This document shows, in pieces, positions 8,513-18,092 of a stretch of DNA of 59,632 nucleotides (the stretch's first letter is position 1; the number at the start of each line of letters is the position of its first letter). Source of the DNA: Acetoanaerobium pronyense. Its GTDB lineage: Bacteria > Bacillota > Clostridia > Peptostreptococcales > Filifactoraceae. Both the position numbers and the translations under genes were made by a program. The stretch is from assembly GCF_017874355.1 (NCBI RefSeq), contig NZ_JAGGLI010000015.1:1-59632 (forward strand), read 5' to 3'. Below the pieces are notes generated by a model. That model ran no database searches and was not told where the DNA came from. It was given only the letters and a program-made list of their open reading frames with translations.

Positions 8513-8539
8513 GAAGAACAATATTCTTTTTACTCTTTA

Positions 8540-8568
8540 ATTATAATACTTATTCATTTGATAGTCAA
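8540..8568 (-). promoter_or_regulatory. Sigma-A promoter of the ribU transcript
   Basis: TTGACT (8563-8568) and TATAAT (8540-8545) are 17 nt apart on the minus strand, about 30 nt before the FMN aptamer. Confidence 0.85.
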
Positions 8569-8617
8569 TGTTAACTAGCAAAATTCATTAAAATATTGTA
8601 TTAAAAATCACATACTT

Positions 8618-8977
8618 TTATTCTTCATCCCTGCTTATAATTAACATATCCCACAGAGCGCCTATGCTCTTATCTAGTTTCTCTACCTCACTACATATAA
8701 TTGGATTATCACGATTTTTTAATTTTAAAACAAAAATCGCTCCCCTTATTATGGAGTATATGTTAGAAGCCTCATGTATTATTTTTTTATGATTTGTTAT
8801 ATTCTCTTCTCTTATACAATGTCTTTCAAGCAAATAAAATCCTTTATCAATACCGCTCAAGAGAGTAGAGTAAGCTCCTTTGCTAATTTCATTATCCTTA
8901 AATAATTTTTCGGATTTTTTTCTTATATTTTCAAGATTTTCATATATAAGCTCACAGTATCTACTAAAATCATTCAT
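8618..8977 (-). CDS. Hypothetical alpha-helical protein downstream of tex
   Basis: I do not recognise this 119-aa product. It appears entirely helical with three or four amphipathic helices (about 3-30, 32-52, 55-85, 93-113) and has no membrane segment. It has Cys residues at positions 8, 54 and 95 and no metal-binding spacing. It starts 4 nt after the tex stop, with AAGGAT in the end of tex serving as ribosome binding site. It is therefore cotranscribed with tex and probably translationally coupled. No function is assigned. Confidence 0.75.
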   Translation of the reverse strand: MNDFSRYCELIYENLENIRKKSEKLFKDNEISKGAYSTLLSGIDKGFYLLERHCIREENITNHKKIIHEASNIYSIIRGAIFVLKLKNRDNPIICSEVEKLDKSIGALWDMLIISRDEE

Positions 8978-8981
8978 TTTT

Positions 8982-11138
8982 CTATCCTTTTTTCATTGAA
9001 AGAGAAACCTTTCCTCTATTTAAGTCTATACCTATTACCCTCACTTCAACTATATCTCCTACTGATACTACCTCCATAGGGTTCTTTACAAACTTATCAG
9101 AAAGCTGAGAAATATGAACAAGACCGTCATTTTTTATTCCTATATCCACAAAGGCTCCAAAATCCACTACATTTCTTACAGTGCCTTTAAGTATCATACC
9201 TTCTTTTAGGTCTTCTAGCTTTAGTATGTCGGACCTAAGGATAGGAGCTAGACCGCCCTCTTCCTCTCTTATATCTCTACCTGGTTTTAAAAGCTCTTTA
9301 ATTATATCCTTCAAAGTAGGAAGCCCTATATCAATCTTTTTAGATATTTCCGTAAGGTCTAGACCATTAGATTTTTGGGAGATGATTTGCCCCTTTGTCT
9401 CCTTTATTTCCTCTGGTGTGACCTTAAGTATTTCTAAGAGCATTTTTGTATTTTTATAGGATTCTGGATGTATTCCTGTACTATCCAAAAACTCTCCTGA
9501 TTCTTTGATTCTCAAAAAGCCGGCACATTGCTCGTATGCTGCTGGCCCAAGTCTAGGCACCTTTAGAATTTCTTTTCTTGATTTGAATTTTCCGTTTTCA
9601 TCCCTATATTTGATTATATTTTTAGCTATTGTTTTATTAATACCTGCAACATACTGAAGTATTGCAAAAGAAGCAGTGTTTAAATCAACCCCTACCTTAT
9701 TTACACTATCTTCTACAATTCCACTAAGTACCTCTGCAAGTCTTTTTTGATTTACATCGTGCTGATACTGTCCTACCCCTATGCTCTTTGGATCTATTTT
9801 TACAAGCTCTGAAAGAGGGTCCTGTAGTCTTCTTGCTATAGATGCTGCTCCCCTAAGAGATACATTTAAATCAGGAAGCTCTTCTTCCCCAAGCTCAGAT
9901 GCAGAATATACAGATGCCCCAGCCTCACTTACTATTACAAAGCTCACTTTTTTCGAAGCTTCCTTTACTATATCTGCAACTATGGTTTCCGATTCTCTCG
10001 AAGCCGTTCCATTTCCAATTGCTATTATATCCACATCATATTTATTTATAAGGGAAAGTATAGTTTTTTTAGTTTCTTCAACCTTGTTTTGAGGTGCAGT
10101 GGGATATACAGTTGTAGTATCTACGACTTTTCCGGTATCATCAACTACAGCTATCTTACATCCCGTCCTATATGCAGGGTCCCATCCAAGTACAGTTTTT
10201 CCAGCTATAGGGCTTTGCATAAGGAGATTTCCCAGATTTTCTCCAAATACCTGTATAGCTCTTTCCTCAGCTTTTTCAGTAACTAAAGATCTTAGCTCTC
10301 TCTCTAGGGATGGTATAAGGAGCCTTTTTAAGCTATCTTCAATTACGAGGCTCATATGGCTTTTATGAATCTCAGACTTAATATATTTTTTTCCTGAAAG
10401 GGATAATACTTTGTCCATAGGGTGCTCTAGCTTTACTTTAAGTATATCGTCTTTTTCTCCTCTGTTCACTGCGAGTATCCTATGAGATGGCATCTTACTA
10501 CACACCTCTTTATAATCGTGATACATCTTGTATGTCAGAAAGTCTTCTTTCTCTTCGCTTCCTTTTTTTACAGAGGTTTCAAGTATAGACTCTCTAAACA
10601 CTATATCTCTAAGGAGTTTTTTTAGGTCAAAGTCATCTGCAATAATCTCAGCGGCAATATCCATAGCTCCAGCTATAGCATCTTCTTCATTTTCTACACC
10701 TTTTTCTATATCTATATATTCTGATGCCCTTTTATCCAAAGATTCTTTTCCTTCTAAAAGGATATCACTAAGCCCTTCAAGACCCTTTTCTCTTGCAACA
10801 GTTGCCCTTGTTCTCTTTTTTTGTTTGAATGGCTGATATATATCTTCTACCTCTTGGAGGGTAGATGCTTTTTTAAGGGAGTTAACTATAAGCTCTGTAA
10901 GCTTTCCCTGCTCCTCTATAATCCTCTCTACCTGCTCTTTTCTTTCAGAGAGGTTTTTTAGATACTTTAACCTTTCGTCAAATTGCCTAAGCACAGTATC
11001 TGACATTTCACCTGTTTGCTCTTTTCTATACCTGGCAATAAAGGGAATTGTCTTTCCTTCATCTATTAAAGCAATAGTATTTTCAACCTGATAAGCCTTT
11101 AATGAAAATTCCTCCTGAAGCATTTTTAATAAATCCAT
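8982..11138 (-). CDS. tex: Tex-family RNA-binding transcription accessory protein
   Basis: Tex is a conserved nucleic-acid-binding protein related to eukaryotic Spt6. The 718-aa product has the usual order: an N-terminal helical domain, a YqgF/RuvC-like domain (LGWDPAYRTGCKIAVVD near 320), helix-hairpin-helix repeats around 480-560 (ILQYVAGINKTIAKNII) and a C-terminal S1 domain (about 640-715). Length matches the family. GAGGTGA precedes the ATG. Confidence 0.95.
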   Translation of the reverse strand: MDLLKMLQEEFSLKAYQVENTIALIDEGKTIPFIARYRKEQTGEMSDTVLRQFDERLKYLKNLSERKEQVERIIEEQGKLTELIVNSLKKASTLQEVEDIYQPFKQKKRTRATVAREKGLEGLSDILLEGKESLDKRASEYIDIEKGVENEEDAIAGAMDIAAEIIADDFDLKKLLRDIVFRESILETSVKKGSEEKEDFLTYKMYHDYKEVCSKMPSHRILAVNRGEKDDILKVKLEHPMDKVLSLSGKKYIKSEIHKSHMSLVIEDSLKRLLIPSLERELRSLVTEKAEERAIQVFGENLGNLLMQSPIAGKTVLGWDPAYRTGCKIAVVDDTGKVVDTTTVYPTAPQNKVEETKKTILSLINKYDVDIIAIGNGTASRESETIVADIVKEASKKVSFVIVSEAGASVYSASELGEEELPDLNVSLRGAASIARRLQDPLSELVKIDPKSIGVGQYQHDVNQKRLAEVLSGIVEDSVNKVGVDLNTASFAILQYVAGINKTIAKNIIKYRDENGKFKSRKEILKVPRLGPAAYEQCAGFLRIKESGEFLDSTGIHPESYKNTKMLLEILKVTPEEIKETKGQIISQKSNGLDLTEISKKIDIGLPTLKDIIKELLKPGRDIREEEGGLAPILRSDILKLEDLKEGMILKGTVRNVVDFGAFVDIGIKNDGLVHISQLSDKFVKNPMEVVSVGDIVEVRVIGIDLNRGKVSLSMKKG

Positions 11139-11518
11139 AAATCACCTCTAGTTTTAATATTTATACCTAATTATAGCATAAAGGGGACTTTATTTTTCCT
11201 ACAATCTATACTTTGGAAATTTTATAAACCATTCTCATTTGAAACCTTAAAACATCAAAACAACTCAATATCAATGCAATTTTTTTACATATTCATAATA
11301 TTTAGCTCTTTGAAATGCTCATTTCTGTATATTATAATGCTCATTGTTTTATGTTCAGGATGCTCACTTTCTTAGGTTGGAATGCTCTTTTTCTTATGTT
11401 AGAATGAAAAAGTCGTACTTACTTTCTCTTTTAATCTCAAGTGATAACTTAATCTAATCTTTTTAATACCAAAGTAAGAACAAGTATAATAATATAACTG
11501 TAAAGGTGGGGAAATATC
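11139..11518. other. 380-bp region between tex and the chemoreceptor gene
   Basis: No gene is seen. The region holds the 22-bp tandem repeat array described separately and, nearer the chemoreceptor gene, a TATAAT at 11485-11490 with a poor -35 (TTTAAT at 11462-11467). No sigma-28 promoter was found here although the downstream gene is chemotactic. Confidence 0.5.
11315..11403 (+). repeat. Four-copy 22-bp degenerate tandem repeat
   Basis: Four consecutive units begin ATGCTC at 11315, 11337, 11360 and 11382, with lengths 22, 23, 22 and 22. The units resemble ATGCTCATTTTCTTATGTTAGA with a few substitutions each. A partial fifth ATG follows at 11404. The spacing equals about two helical turns. 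Confidence 0.8.
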
Positions 11519-13579
11519 TTGGCAAAAGGGTTTAAAAGTATATCCATAGGAATTTTAGCTTTTGTGATTCCGTTTTTAGTTGTAAGTATCTTGGCCGTAT
11601 CAATAATCGGGTATAAATACTCATCAGATGTTATTGAAACACAAATCGAATCGGAAATGAGTTCAAAAATAAATGAATCGGCTACTCATATAGATTCAAT
11701 TCTCCAAAAGGAAAAAATTATAGCTCAAAGTTTAGCAAAGACTATAAAATCTTCATTTGATAACTTAAGTGAAGAAGATTATGAGCAGCTACTTATTAAT
11801 TATACAGAAATGTATCCAGAGACTACGGGAATGGGACTTTGGTTTGAACCTTACGCAGTTGAAAATATGGAAAAATATGCTCCATATGTCTATAGAGATT
11901 CTTCTGGAGAAATAATATTTAGTGACGAGTATACTGTAAATGATTTTAATATTTGGGAAAGTGAATGGTATGTAGTAGGTTCTAATAAAGATGGTGGATG
12001 GACTGAAGCATATGAAGATCCAGTTACATCTACTCCTATGATTACAGTATCTTATCCGATTTATAATTCTTTGGAAAATTTTATTGGAGTAGTTACAGTT
12101 GATATTGATATCACAAGTATTAGATCTACAATAGAGAATATAGATTTAGAGTATAGAGGAAATGCTTACCTAATAGAAAGTAGCGGAGTATATTTAGCTG
12201 GAGCAAGAAATGAAGAAATAATGTCCCTAAAAATTCAAGATGATGAAAATGAAGCTTTTTCAAATTTTTCTACTGAAATATTAGAAGATACTCAATTTGA
12301 AGTTCTTTCTTATAAGGAAAATGATGAAAAATACCTTCTGTTTTATAATCAAATTCCAGAAACAGGTTGGATAATTTTAATAAAAGCTAATTATGCAGAT
12401 GTATATGCTAACCTATCTAATCTGATGATTTTGTTTTTAATAGTAGGTTTATCGTCCATTGTTTTGGTTTCAGTCGCCAACATATTCTTTTCAAATCGAC
12501 TAGGGAAAATCGCTAAAAGATACACTGATTTTTCTTACCATATTTCTGAAGGAAACCTTAACTATATGCTTGATGAAAAAGATAGAATTAGAAGAGATGA
12601 ATTTGGAGGAATAGGTAGAGCATTAGACAAAATGCAACTAGAACTAAAAAAGATTATAACTGGATTTATTGATAACTCTAAGAAAATTGATAAACATTCA
12701 CAAAATCTAGCCGAATCTTCAAAGCAAATGAGCGCTTCAGCTGAAAGTGTCGCACTAGCTATATCTGATGTAGCGACAAATGCATCTTCTCAGTTTGAAA
12801 ACCTGAGAGAAATCTCTAATAAAGTGCTTCAATTTGGCAATAAAATAGAAGAAATGAACGGCTCTATGATTCATGTAGGCTCTTCTGCAGAAAATATAGG
12901 CTCTTTAGCAAAAGAAAGTGATGAAAAAATGAATGAACTTATAAGCTCATTCAAAAGTATGTCTCTTAATTTTGAATCCCTTATAAACAAAGTTAGTTCT
13001 GTGGAAGATAATATATCACAAGTAAACGAAATAACAAGTTTAATAAATTCAATATCCGACCAGACTAATCTTTTGGCACTTAATGCCGCAATTGAGGCTG
13101 CTCGAGCTGGAGAATCTGGTAAAGGTTTTGCTGTGGTGGCAGATGAGATTAGAAAATTAGCTGAAAGGAGCGGAAAAGCTTCCGAAGAAATTAATAATAT
13201 CATTGTTTTAGTGTCAAAAGATACTGAGGATATGGTAAACTCGACAAAAACTGTTAGCAATACCATGGAAGAACAAAGTAAAAATATTAATACTTCCATG
13301 AAGAGCTTTAAAGAAATAATACAGTCAGTGGATCAAATAAACCCATTAATAAAAAATACCACAGAAATATCTAAGTCCATAAATCAGGATAAAGATTTAA
13401 TACTGAATGAAATATCCAGAGTTGGTGAAATGTCTGAAAATGTAGCTGCATCAGCTGAGGAGATATTAGCATCATCTGAACAGACAACCTCTATGACCCA
13501 AGAATTATCTGCATCAGCAATAGACTTAAAGGATCTAACTGGAAAAATGAGGGAATCACTAAAATTCTTTAAAGTCTAA
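11519..13579 (+). CDS. Methyl-accepting chemotaxis protein (dCache sensor)
   Basis: This is a 686-aa transmembrane chemoreceptor. A transmembrane helix at about 9-31 is followed by an extracellular dCache-type ligand-binding domain (about 34-300, with [19 protein letters not shown] typical of Cache). A second transmembrane helix lies about 303-326, then a HAMP region to about 385. The cytoplasmic signalling domain has the highly conserved hairpin tip [20 protein letters not shown] near 510. The start codon is TTG, supported by AAGGTGGGG about 9 nt upstream. It signals through CheA/CheW, which are not in this window. The ligand is unknown. Confidence 0.95.
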   Translation: MAKGFKSISIGILAFVIPFLVVSILAVSIIGYKYSSDVIETQIESEMSSKINESATHIDSILQKEKIIAQSLAKTIKSSFDNLSEEDYEQLLINYTEMYPETTGMGLWFEPYAVENMEKYAPYVYRDSSGEIIFSDEYTVNDFNIWESEWYVVGSNKDGGWTEAYEDPVTSTPMITVSYPIYNSLENFIGVVTVDIDITSIRSTIENIDLEYRGNAYLIESSGVYLAGARNEEIMSLKIQDDENEAFSNFSTEILEDTQFEVLSYKENDEKYLLFYNQIPETGWIILIKANYADVYANLSNLMILFLIVGLSSIVLVSVANIFFSNRLGKIAKRYTDFSYHISEGNLNYMLDEKDRIRRDEFGGIGRALDKMQLELKKIITGFIDNSKKIDKHSQNLAESSKQMSASAESVALAISDVATNASSQFENLREISNKVLQFGNKIEEMNGSMIHVGSSAENIGSLAKESDEKMNELISSFKSMSLNFESLINKVSSVEDNISQVNEITSLINSISDQTNLLALNAAIEAARAGESGKGFAVVADEIRKLAERSGKASEEINNIIVLVSKDTEDMVNSTKTVSNTMEEQSKNINTSMKSFKEIIQSVDQINPLIKNTTEISKSINQDKDLILNEISRVGEMSENVAASAEEILASSEQTTSMTQELSASAIDLKDLTGKMRESLKFFKV

Positions 13580-13584
13580 AAAAT

Positions 13585-13625
13585 AATGCGTATACAAGAG
13601 GCTATCCTTGTATACGCATTTTATT
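13585..13625. terminator. Bidirectional terminator between chemoreceptor and fliS-like genes
   Basis: AATGCGTATACAAG (13585-13598) pairs with CTTGTATACGCATT (13607-13620). T-rich sequence flanks both sides, and the neighbouring genes converge here. Confidence 0.85.
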
Positions 13626-13708
13626 TTGAATAAAGTATTCTTAGATTATTTCATTAACAGGATTAGTGTAAAATAATTTGTGACTTCATTAATAAATAAA
13701 ATTCTTAT

Positions 13709-14191
13709 TTAACCTTTATCCCAGTTTTGAGAATCAGAATATATATTTATATCCTGCTTTCCATAAGTAGCTCCTGCATATACCTTTTTAGCATTTCCGG
13801 AAGATTTTACGTCCTTCTCATTTTCGATTTTTTCAAGCTCCATAGAAAGCTCATGCCAGCCATCTTTAAGAGGCGTTAGTACCTTTGCTCCCTCTTCAAA
13901 AAGCTCTGGCCTTATCTTGTTGAATCCTTCAGTCATAAGCCTATTTACATAAAGATATATCTGCTTTGTGGTAAACGATATTTCATCCTCTTCTTCTCCC
14001 ATAGTAGCAGTGAGGTGGGCAAGGATTTCTCTATTATGGTCAAGAACTTTAGAAAGTTCTTCTTTATTTCCCTCTTTCATTAATTTCGAACCTTCTTCTA
14101 GGTTTTCTATAAGAGCTTCATATGCAAGCGCCACCATCTGCTCGCCGCTATAGGTAGCTATTTTTATTGCCAAATCGTCTTTATATGACAT
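13709..14191 (-). CDS. FliS-like flagellin chaperone paralogue
   Basis: This 160-aa helical protein lies directly downstream of flagellin 1 (35-nt gap). Its first 130 residues look like a diverged FliS: YSGEQMVALAYEALIENLEEG near 14-34 aligns in character with the FliS segment around ELTLMLYNGCIKF. A tail of about 35 residues is extra. FliS binds the flagellin C terminus and keeps it unfolded for export. A canonical fliS exists elsewhere in the window (43064-43444), so this copy may serve flagellin 1 specifically. The family assignment is from pattern and context. Confidence 0.65.
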   Translation of the reverse strand: MSYKDDLAIKIATYSGEQMVALAYEALIENLEEGSKLMKEGNKEELSKVLDHNREILAHLTATMGEEEDEISFTTKQIYLYVNRLMTEGFNKIRPELFEEGAKVLTPLKDGWHELSMELEKIENEKDVKSSGNAKKVYAGATYGKQDINIYSDSQNWDKG

Positions 14192-14226
14192 TTATAGGTT
14201 CCCTCCTAATAGGTTTTCCTAAAAAA

Positions 14227-15063
14227 TTAACTATTTAATAATTGTAGCATCATCTGTGGCTGCTGATTTGCCTGAGCAAGCATCGATGTACCAGCCTGCT
14301 GAAGTATATTAAACTTCGTAAACTCTGACATTTCTAATGCCATATCTGTGTCTTGGATTCTCGATCTGGCAGCTGTAAGGTTTTCTGCAGTATTATCAAG
14401 ATTTGCAATTGTTTTCTCAAGTCTATTTTGATAAGCTCCCAGTTTAGCTCTTTGTTCAGATATTTTAGATATAGCATCATCTAATCTTCCTATTGCAAGG
14501 TTGGAGTCTATATTACTTGAAACACCTATTCCACTTAATACAAGCTCTGTGCTATCAATTTTATTTAGCTCAATTTCAACCATTTGATTTGAGTTTGCTC
14601 CATTTTGTATTTTTATTTTTTGACCTATAAATGTACCTGAAACCGTAGTTCCATTGAAAAGTCCTATTCCATTAAATTCTGTATTAGTACCTATTCTATC
14701 AATTTCTTCAATTAGCTGATCTATCTCTCCCTGTAGAGCTTCTCTATCCTCAGATTGATTTGTATCATTTGCCGCTTGAACCGCTAGTTCTCTCATTCTT
14801 TGAAGCATAGAGTGGACTTCATTAAGTGCACCTTCTGCTGTTTGTATTAGAGATACTCCATCCATAGAGTTCTTTGAAGCCATTTTTAATCCTAAGATTT
14901 GTGCATTCATTTTTTCAGATATTGCAAGTCCTGCTGCATCATCAGATGCTCTATTGATTCTTTTTCCCGATGAAAGCTTTTCCAAGTTTCGAGCTGATGC
15001 TAAGGAATTTCCTTGAAGCATTCTATGGGAATTAAGTGCTGCTATATTAGTATTTATTCTCAT
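14227..15063 (-). CDS. Flagellin 1
   Basis: This 278-aa flagellin is the filament subunit. The N-terminal D0/D1 region is canonical (MRINTNIAALNSHRMLQ; later LSSGKRINRASDDAAGLAI). The C-terminal D0 is also intact, ending QQPQMMLQLLNS. The central variable domain is short (about 140-190), as in many clostridia. AGGAGG precedes the ATG and a sigma-28 promoter lies about 40 nt further up. Its leader is short and lacks the upstream CsrA hairpin seen before flagellin 2. Confidence 0.97.
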   Translation of the reverse strand: MRINTNIAALNSHRMLQGNSLASARNLEKLSSGKRINRASDDAAGLAISEKMNAQILGLKMASKNSMDGVSLIQTAEGALNEVHSMLQRMRELAVQAANDTNQSEDREALQGEIDQLIEEIDRIGTNTEFNGIGLFNGTTVSGTFIGQKIKIQNGANSNQMVEIELNKIDSTELVLSGIGVSSNIDSNLAIGRLDDAISKISEQRAKLGAYQNRLEKTIANLDNTAENLTAARSRIQDTDMALEMSEFTKFNILQQAGTSMLAQANQQPQMMLQLLNS

Positions 15064-15099
15064 TAAGTAACCCTCCTATATTTAAGCTTTACCCTATAT

Positions 15100-15126
15100 T
15101 TATCGTCAGCTTAGAGCTTTTCTTTA
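15100..15126 (-). promoter_or_regulatory. Sigma-28 (SigD) promoter of flagellin 1
   Basis: On the minus strand TAAA (15123-15126), 15 nt of spacer and GACGATAA (15100-15107) fit the TAAA-N15-GCCGATAA consensus with one mismatch. Confidence 0.85.
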
Positions 15127-15149
15127 CTTTTATTTACGTTCGGTTTTGC

Positions 15150-15434
15150 CTATCTGTTTGAGTATTTGTATACTCCATCTATTTTTTCTACAAATAAAAG
15201 AACTTTTGCAACTATTTCATACAGCTCTTTTGGTATTTCTTCACCAACTGCAATAGCCATCAGTGATTTAAGTAGCTCCTCGTCATAATACATCTCCACT
15301 CCATGTTCCTGAGCTTTTTCAATTATCTTCTCAGCAACATATCCTTCACCTTTTGCCGTAACTCTAGGTACTCCAATATCTTCTGAGTACTCTATTGCAA
15401 TTGCTTTTTTATCCCTTATATCATTATCTTTCAT
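15150..15434 (-). CDS. FlhB C-terminal-domain-like protein (YlqH type)
   Basis: This 94-aa protein corresponds only to the part of FlhB after its NPTH autocleavage site, with AIEYSEDIGVPRVTAKGEGYVAEKI and the late VGEEIPKELYEIV. The membrane domain and the NPTH motif are absent. FlhB's cytoplasmic domain switches the export apparatus from rod/hook to filament substrates together with FliK. This solo version abuts a FliK-like gene (stop and start almost touching). Small proteins of this kind are known from Bacillus; a direct role in export switching is inferred. Confidence 0.85.
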   Translation of the reverse strand: MKDNDIRDKKAIAIEYSEDIGVPRVTAKGEGYVAEKIIEKAQEHGVEMYYDEELLKSLMAIAVGEEIPKELYEIVAKVLLFVEKIDGVYKYSNR

Positions 15435-17948
15435 CTATATTTTCACATCCAGACCAGTCTTTATCTCTTCCGAAGTCTCTTCCACAAATTCAACCTTTAA
15501 GTCCTCTCCTTTAGATGAGATATCCATGGATTTAAGATTATAGCCAGATACTTCTAGAAGGTTTCCAAGGGACTCTGCATCTGTTTTCATATCCTTAAGA
15601 TATGGGCTATCTCCTGATATTTTGAGCTTTATTTCTTTTCCTTCTACCTTAATATAAAATCCTAATTTCCCTAAAGTTTTAGTATTTATATCCATCAGTA
15701 TGCTCATATCTTCTGGGTCTATGCCTTTTTTTCCTTTCCCTTTCGACTTAACATATACATTTGCATTGCTACCTTCACCATTCATATAAAAAGGTATCTG
15801 TATCATGCTTGAGTTTTCTTTGAGTCTATGGGTCTCTTTGATATTTTCATTCAATTCTTTCATATATCGTTGGAAAATATCCTTATCTTCTCTTTTAGAG
15901 CTTTTCACAAGTTCTTCTGCTTCTTTAAGATTCGAATATATCTGATTGATATATGCTTGTTGTTCTTCTTTGTTTCCTTTTGGACCTTCACTCATAAGCC
16001 TTACAAGCCCTTCTAACTTTTTATAAAGTTCTCCAAAGTCTCTTTCTCTAGATTGCTCAATCATCCTATCTATGTTTTCTGTAAAAACTGCTTTTCCCTG
16101 AGCTATATCAAGAGCTCTCATCCCTGTTTTTAAAGAAAGGCCTAAGGAGAGCTTTGCCATATCAACGCTAGCTTGCTCTATATCTGAAGATTTTACAGAT
16201 GAAAACTCATAGCTACTATACTTTGCTTCAAATTTTTGAATATAGGTTTTTAATTCTGCTATAGGAGTTTTCATAGGATCTATTCCAGTTGAAATCATAC
16301 TCTTTATATGATATATCCTAGCTGTAGATCTTAGATAATCATAATGACTTACTGCTTCATTTTTTTTCTCTATAGATAAGCTTATTTCATCTTTTGTCAT
16401 TAGCTCTCTATTTATAGATTGAGGGCTTGTATCTATATTTTGAATAGGAATTATCCCCGCTCTTCGCCCAATTAGCTCTAAGGTTACAGATTCTCTAAGG
16501 TGATTAATTTCCATATGGTTAATCTGCCTTACTGCACCCAATACGTATGATGCCCTCAGGCTTTGTATTTCTTGCTTGGGAAGTATCTTTACCATACTTT
16601 CTCCAAATAGAGCCTTCACTAAACTATTATTCCCTCTTTGAGTTAATAAGCTTCCTAGCTTTTCATCTGCTGATATAAGAGTATTTTTCTTTATTGATTT
16701 CACTAGATTAAGTAGCTCTTTTCCCATCTCTATATCCGCTTTTGCAAGGCCCTTAGCTAAAAAACTTTCTTTTTTTGATTTTATTTCTTTTACAATTTTA
16801 AGAAGCTCAAATATATCCTTTTTGAGAATATCTTCCCCTTCTTTCATAAGAAGAGCCGCAGTCTCTTTGTCAAGAAGCTTTTGTAGCTCTTTTAACGCTT
16901 CTCTTGCCATAGCTGTTTGCTCAACTAATGCTTTATTTATTTCCATATTTTTCTTTAGCATAGACTTTGCTATATCTATATGCTTTTCTTCTATATCCAT
17001 CGAACCCATAAACCTTACAATTTCTTTTTCCATAAGCTCAAGGTCTTTATCTGTAAGACTTCTAAATGGCTGAGCTCCATAATCTGCTGTTTGAGCCACA
17101 TTTAATGGTGATTCAGTTATCTGGTTTTTTAATCTATAAAGTCCATCTATAGTTAGCTCTTCTTTTTTTATGGATTCAATTATATCTTTAAAATCTATGT
17201 CTTTTATATTGTGCAATTTTGAAAACAAATCATGGATCTTATCTATATTTTCTCTAGTAATTTCAATATCCAGCTTATGCAAAGATTTGATTACGTCGAT
17301 TATGTCCTTTCCCATTTCCATTCCATATATTTCTTTGGCTATTTTTTTTGCATCTTCTTCACTTAGTTCTTTTCCAAAGATGGATTGAATTATCCCTTTT
17401 TCTCTAGGCTCTATATTTTGAAGCTCCTTGATTTTGGATTCAATCTCAAATATAGACATCGAGTCTATATCATATCCCTTATCCACTAGTGCTGCTGCGA
17501 TATCAGGACTTAATGAGTCTTTCATTTTTTCAAGAGAAGATATGGCAGCTGAAACCTTTTCTATGTTTTCTTTTGTTGGAGCAATATCGTAGTTTTTTAT
17601 GGCTTTTAGGGATTTCATATTTTCTTTTGTTGGTTTTAGTCCAATTTCCTTGAGTTTTTCTTCTGACTCATTTATATCTTTTTCTTCTTTTTTCTCATCT
17701 TCTTTAGTTACAACTTTCATAGATTCTATTTCACGTCTTGAAATAAGAAGAGTTTGTCCTTTTTTTACATCAATATCTTTTTTAACTATTATATCTAATA
17801 CATCATTGCCTTTTGTTTTTATTCTAAGGCTTTTTCCATCTTTAGAAAGTATTTTTCCTTCTACTTTTAGGTTTGAAGGCCCTGTCATATATGAACTTCT
17901 TATTTCATTTCCTGTAATCTTTCCTTTATTTGAATATGTGTTTATCAT
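15435..17948 (-). CDS. FliK-like hook-length-control / DUF6240-type flagellar protein
   Basis: This is a long (about 837 aa), Lys/Glu-rich, largely helical protein without membrane segments. The C-terminal ~100 residues are globular (about DMSILMDINTKTLGKLGFYIKV, then LKISGDSPYLKDM) and resemble the FliK C-terminal domain that contacts FlhB. This fits its neighbour, which is FlhB-C-like. An ATG at 17948 is preferred because GAGGGTG lies 6-9 nt before it; the upstream ATG at 17966 has no ribosome binding site. A sigma-28 promoter lies upstream, so it is a late flagellar gene. The family name is my best recollection, not a database result. Confidence 0.65.
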   Translation of the reverse strand: MINTYSNKGKITGNEIRSSYMTGPSNLKVEGKILSKDGKSLRIKTKGNDVLDIIVKKDIDVKKGQTLLISRREIESMKVVTKEDEKKEEKDINESEEKLKEIGLKPTKENMKSLKAIKNYDIAPTKENIEKVSAAISSLEKMKDSLSPDIAAALVDKGYDIDSMSIFEIESKIKELQNIEPREKGIIQSIFGKELSEEDAKKIAKEIYGMEMGKDIIDVIKSLHKLDIEITRENIDKIHDLFSKLHNIKDIDFKDIIESIKKEELTIDGLYRLKNQITESPLNVAQTADYGAQPFRSLTDKDLELMEKEIVRFMGSMDIEEKHIDIAKSMLKKNMEINKALVEQTAMAREALKELQKLLDKETAALLMKEGEDILKKDIFELLKIVKEIKSKKESFLAKGLAKADIEMGKELLNLVKSIKKNTLISADEKLGSLLTQRGNNSLVKALFGESMVKILPKQEIQSLRASYVLGAVRQINHMEINHLRESVTLELIGRRAGIIPIQNIDTSPQSINRELMTKDEISLSIEKKNEAVSHYDYLRSTARIYHIKSMISTGIDPMKTPIAELKTYIQKFEAKYSSYEFSSVKSSDIEQASVDMAKLSLGLSLKTGMRALDIAQGKAVFTENIDRMIEQSRERDFGELYKKLEGLVRLMSEGPKGNKEEQQAYINQIYSNLKEAEELVKSSKREDKDIFQRYMKELNENIKETHRLKENSSMIQIPFYMNGEGSNANVYVKSKGKGKKGIDPEDMSILMDINTKTLGKLGFYIKVEGKEIKLKISGDSPYLKDMKTDAESLGNLLEVSGYNLKSMDISSKGEDLKVEFVEETSEEIKTGLDVKI

Positions 17949-17997
17949 AATCTTCACCCTCATCATATTAACAAAGTGTCAAATCTTCACTATATTA

Positions 17998-18024
17998 ATA
18001 TCGGAAAGGATATACATATTCTTA
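17998..18024 (-). promoter_or_regulatory. Sigma-28 promoter of the FliK-like / FlhB-C-like pair
   Basis: CCGATAT (17998-18004) is preceded by 16 nt and TAAG (18021-18024) on the minus strand. It lies immediately after the peroxiredoxin terminator. Confidence 0.7.
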
Positions 18025-18028
18025 AATA

Positions 18029-18066
18029 AAAAGATTCAAAGCCTATTACATAAGCCTTGAATCTTT
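18029..18066 (-). terminator. Terminator of the selenoprotein peroxiredoxin gene
   Basis: AAAGATTCAAGGCTTA (18051-18066) pairs with the arm at about 18029-18045 on the minus strand, followed by TTTTATTTAAG. Confidence 0.75.
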
Positions 18067-18092
18067 AATTTAAACTTTTGATTCTTCAATTT

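Noticed and set aside
11315-11403. Tandem repeats as a CRISPR array
   Set aside because: Units are contiguous with no spacers and are degenerate; no cas genes are present.
13621-13708. A possible small gene between the chemoreceptor terminator and the fliS-like gene
   Set aside because: No open frame with a start signal; AT-rich filler only.
17599-18060. 153-aa plus-strand open frame
   Set aside because: Antisense to the Lys/Glu-rich FliK-like gene; its Phe/Ser-rich product is the expected shadow, with no ribosome binding site.
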